From positions 1-14,979 of the forward strand of contig JBEBJI010000041.1 of the NCBI GenBank assembly GCA_040079935.1: a DNA stretch of 14,979 nt, in the 5' to 3' direction. How positions within the stretch are numbered: the stretch's first letter is position 1; every line of letters starts with the position of its first letter. This document shows, piece after piece, positions 14,169-14,979 of the stretch. A program made the translations under genes and the position numbers. Below the pieces are notes generated by a model. The model ran no database searches and had not been told where the DNA came from. It saw only the letters and a program-made list of their open reading frames with translations. This DNA comes from Methylotenera_A sp040079935. GTDB taxonomy: Bacteria; Pseudomonadota; Gammaproteobacteria; Burkholderiales; Methylophilaceae.

Positions 14169-14197
14169 ATTATACCAACAAATTCAATCAATTGGAA
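14169..14197 (-). promoter_or_regulatory. extended -10 promoter of the rimP-nusA-infB operon
   Basis: On the minus strand TGGTATAAT gives a perfect -10 box (14169-14174) with the TGn extension. A weak -35 (TTCCAA, 14192-14197) lies 17 bases upstream. The 10-base palindrome ATGCATGCAT (14161-14170) overlaps the end of the -10 box and the predicted start point. Confidence 0.75.
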
Positions 14198-14243
14198 TGT
14201 GTACTATTTGTTCATTCAAGCAAACAAATTGCTCTGAAAACAT

Positions 14244-14282
14244 CTGCCCTGCAAGCCAATATCCATGCGGATGCTGGCGGCA
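14244..14282. repeat. intergenic hairpin repeat, copy 3
   Basis: The copy is nearly identical to copy 1 over its first 29 bases (27 matches). Nested stems are TGCC (14245-14248) / GGCA (14279-14282), GCCA (14255-14258) / TGGC (14275-14278) and ATCC (14261-14264) / GGAT (14269-14272) with an ATGC loop. It lies between the repeat-protein gene and the rimP promoter, in the same orientation as the other two copies. Confidence 0.8.
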
Positions 14283-14314
14283 TCAATTATAATGATTTTA
14301 TAATCAAAATAATA

Positions 14315-14800
14315 TTAATTACAACGACTTAGCGGCTCAGTATCTTTACCGCGGCTAAAGTCATCACTACGGCTACCAAAAGATAAATCATCCGAAGATT
14401 TACCGCGCTCAAGATAATCATTTTTTTTGCTAAAGTTAAGATTGTCGTTGGACGCGCTGCGCACTAAATCGTCGCTCTTATTACCGCGCGCCAATAACGA
14501 ATCTTCTTTCCCACGCGATAGTTCGTCATCATACTTACCGCGCATTAAAGATTCTGCCTCTTTACCGCGATTTAACGTATCGGTTTTTTTACCATAGGCC
14601 AAATCATCACTACGTTTGCCAGGTGAGAGTTCATCCGTTTTTTTACCATAAGATAATGGTGCAGTGTCTGCGCCGCGCATCAGATTTTCTTGCGGGCACG
14701 CAGAAAGTTTATTGGTGCAATTGCAGCTATTCTCATTTGCCTGCGCCGTAGTTGCTGCGAAAATCGCATATAGCGCAAAACCTAAAATTATCTTTTTCAT
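14315..14800 (-). CDS. secreted nonapeptide-repeat protein of unknown function
   Basis: The 161-residue product starts with a Sec-type signal peptide (K2, K3, a hydrophobic core and a likely cut after AQA at residue 21). A short cysteine-bearing segment follows (C26, C28, C35). Residues 40-156 are thirteen consecutive nine-residue repeats without any insertion or deletion, consensus L-x-R/Y-G-K-x-x-D-D, and the protein ends LSRCN with a further cysteine (C160). The repeats are highly hydrophilic, with paired basic and acidic residues. I do not recognise the family. The period of nine with G, D and L recalls RTX calcium repeats, but the GGxGxD pattern is absent. A good ribosome binding site (AAGGAT) precedes the ATG and a sigma70 promoter lies at 14827-14855. 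A periplasmic or extracellular location is inferred. Confidence 0.85.
   Translation of the reverse strand: MKKIILGFALYAIFAATTAQANENSCNCTNKLSACPQENLMRGADTAPLSYGKKTDELSPGKRSDDLAYGKKTDTLNRGKEAESLMRGKYDDELSRGKEDSLLARGNKSDDLVRSASNDNLNFSKKNDYLERGKSSDDLSFGSRSDDFSRGKDTEPLSRCN
14333..14683 (-). repeat. thirteen 27-base in-frame units coding the nonapeptide repeats
   Basis: The coding segment for residues 40-156 is exactly 351 bases, 13 units of 27. The DNA units have diverged. The commonest shared block is CGCGGTAA on the coding strand, encoding Arg-Gly-Lys, seen at several units. The strict period with diverged DNA suggests selection on the protein repeat rather than recent slippage. Confidence 0.85.
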
Positions 14801-14826
14801 CTCGTAAATCCTTAGCTAATAGATTC

Positions 14827-14855
14827 ACTATACAACGCGCATTTAAGAAAAACAA
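14827..14855 (-). promoter_or_regulatory. sigma70 promoter of the nonapeptide-repeat gene
   Basis: On the minus strand the -35 box TTGTTT (14850-14855) and -10 box TATAGT (14827-14832) are spaced by 17 bases. The start is expected near 14820, about 20 bases before the ATG, and this short leader contains the AAGGAT ribosome binding site. Expression therefore does not depend on the rRNA operon upstream. Confidence 0.75.
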
Positions 14856-14886
14856 GACTTTTCCCTTTAAAACCAATGCGGTACAA

Positions 14887-14919
14887 ACAATAAAACCCTC
14901 ACGAGGAGGGTTTTATTGT
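14887..14919 (-). terminator. rRNA operon terminator
   Basis: A perfect 14-bp stem (14887-14900 with 14906-14919) with GC core ACCCTC/GAGGGT and a five-base loop lies 30 bases past the 5S end. On the minus strand the stem ends TTTTATTGTTTG, which serves as the T tract. It separates the rRNA operon from the repeat-protein gene. Confidence 0.9.
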
Positions 14920-14949
14920 CAACCATCTTAACGATGATTTGATATAAGA

Positions 14950-14979
14950 GCTTGGGAATGACCTACTTTCGCATGCAAA
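14950..14979 (-). rRNA. rrf: 5S rRNA, 3' end only
   Basis: On the minus strand the last 30 bases of the window contain GCATGCGAAAGTAGGTCA followed by TTCCCAAGCTC. This is the conserved 3' part of proteobacterial 5S rRNA (loop E/helix IV side and the closing helix I strand). The rest of the gene, and presumably 23S and 16S, lie to the right outside the window. The exact 3' end could be 14949-14951. Confidence 0.88.

Noticed and set aside
2524..14284. CRISPR array formed by the three hairpin repeats.
   Set aside because: Copies are kilobases apart with genes between them, and no regular spacers or cas genes are seen.
14333..14683. RTX-type calcium-binding nonapeptides.
   Set aside because: The period is nine, but the GGxGxDxLx pattern is not present; the conserved pair is Gly-Lys and the acidic residues fall at other positions.

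Overview
The window looks like a chromosomal segment of a moderately AT-rich betaproteobacterium. The support is the proteobacterial DksA, the tRNA cluster Pro-Arg-His, and the order rimP-nusA-infB-rbfA-truB-rpsO-pnp. The overall feel suggests Methylophilales, but that family-level guess is weak. Most of the window is housekeeping. One cassette (about 2.5 to 5.3 kb) and one small repeat-protein gene (14.3 to 14.8 kb) are not.

Left part (1-2500): the 3' part of a gene resembling the DUF3095 family reads rightward into three leftward tRNA genes (in transcription order Pro-TGG, Arg-TCT, His-GTG), which have a clear sigma70 promoter at 936-964. Divergent from them lies folD (one-carbon folate metabolism), then dksA (ppGpp co-regulator). 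Intrinsic terminators follow folD and dksA.

Cassette (2524-5371): between the dksA and pnp terminators sit a small CxxC/CxxC zinc-ribbon ORF on the minus strand and, divergent from it, two overlapping plus-strand genes. The first encodes a 76-residue helix-turn-helix protein that resembles restriction-modification controller (C) proteins. The second encodes a 655-residue protein with an N-terminal PD-(D/E)XK-like nuclease region and a DUF2075/SF1 helicase core. The divergent promoter region holds a near-textbook C-box operator (2884-2916). The cassette is bracketed by two copies of a hairpin-forming intergenic repeat (2524-2560 and 5242-5330) and by two bidirectional terminators. I read it as a probable phage-defence module in which a single-protein nuclease-helicase is placed under an R-M-style timing circuit.

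Centre and right (5388-14200, all minus strand): a translation and RNA-metabolism supercluster transcribed leftward as rimP, nusA, infB, rbfA, truB, rpsO, pnp. An extended -10 promoter precedes rimP, with an intrinsic-terminator-like hairpin almost at the predicted transcription start. A second strong promoter precedes rpsO, and hairpins separate rpsO from pnp.

Right edge (14244-14979): a third copy of the hairpin repeat, then a gene of unknown function encoding a secreted protein built of thirteen indel-free nonapeptide repeats. It has its own promoter. Beyond it lie a 14-bp-stem terminator and the 3' end of a 5S rRNA gene, which marks the end of an rRNA operon entering from the right.
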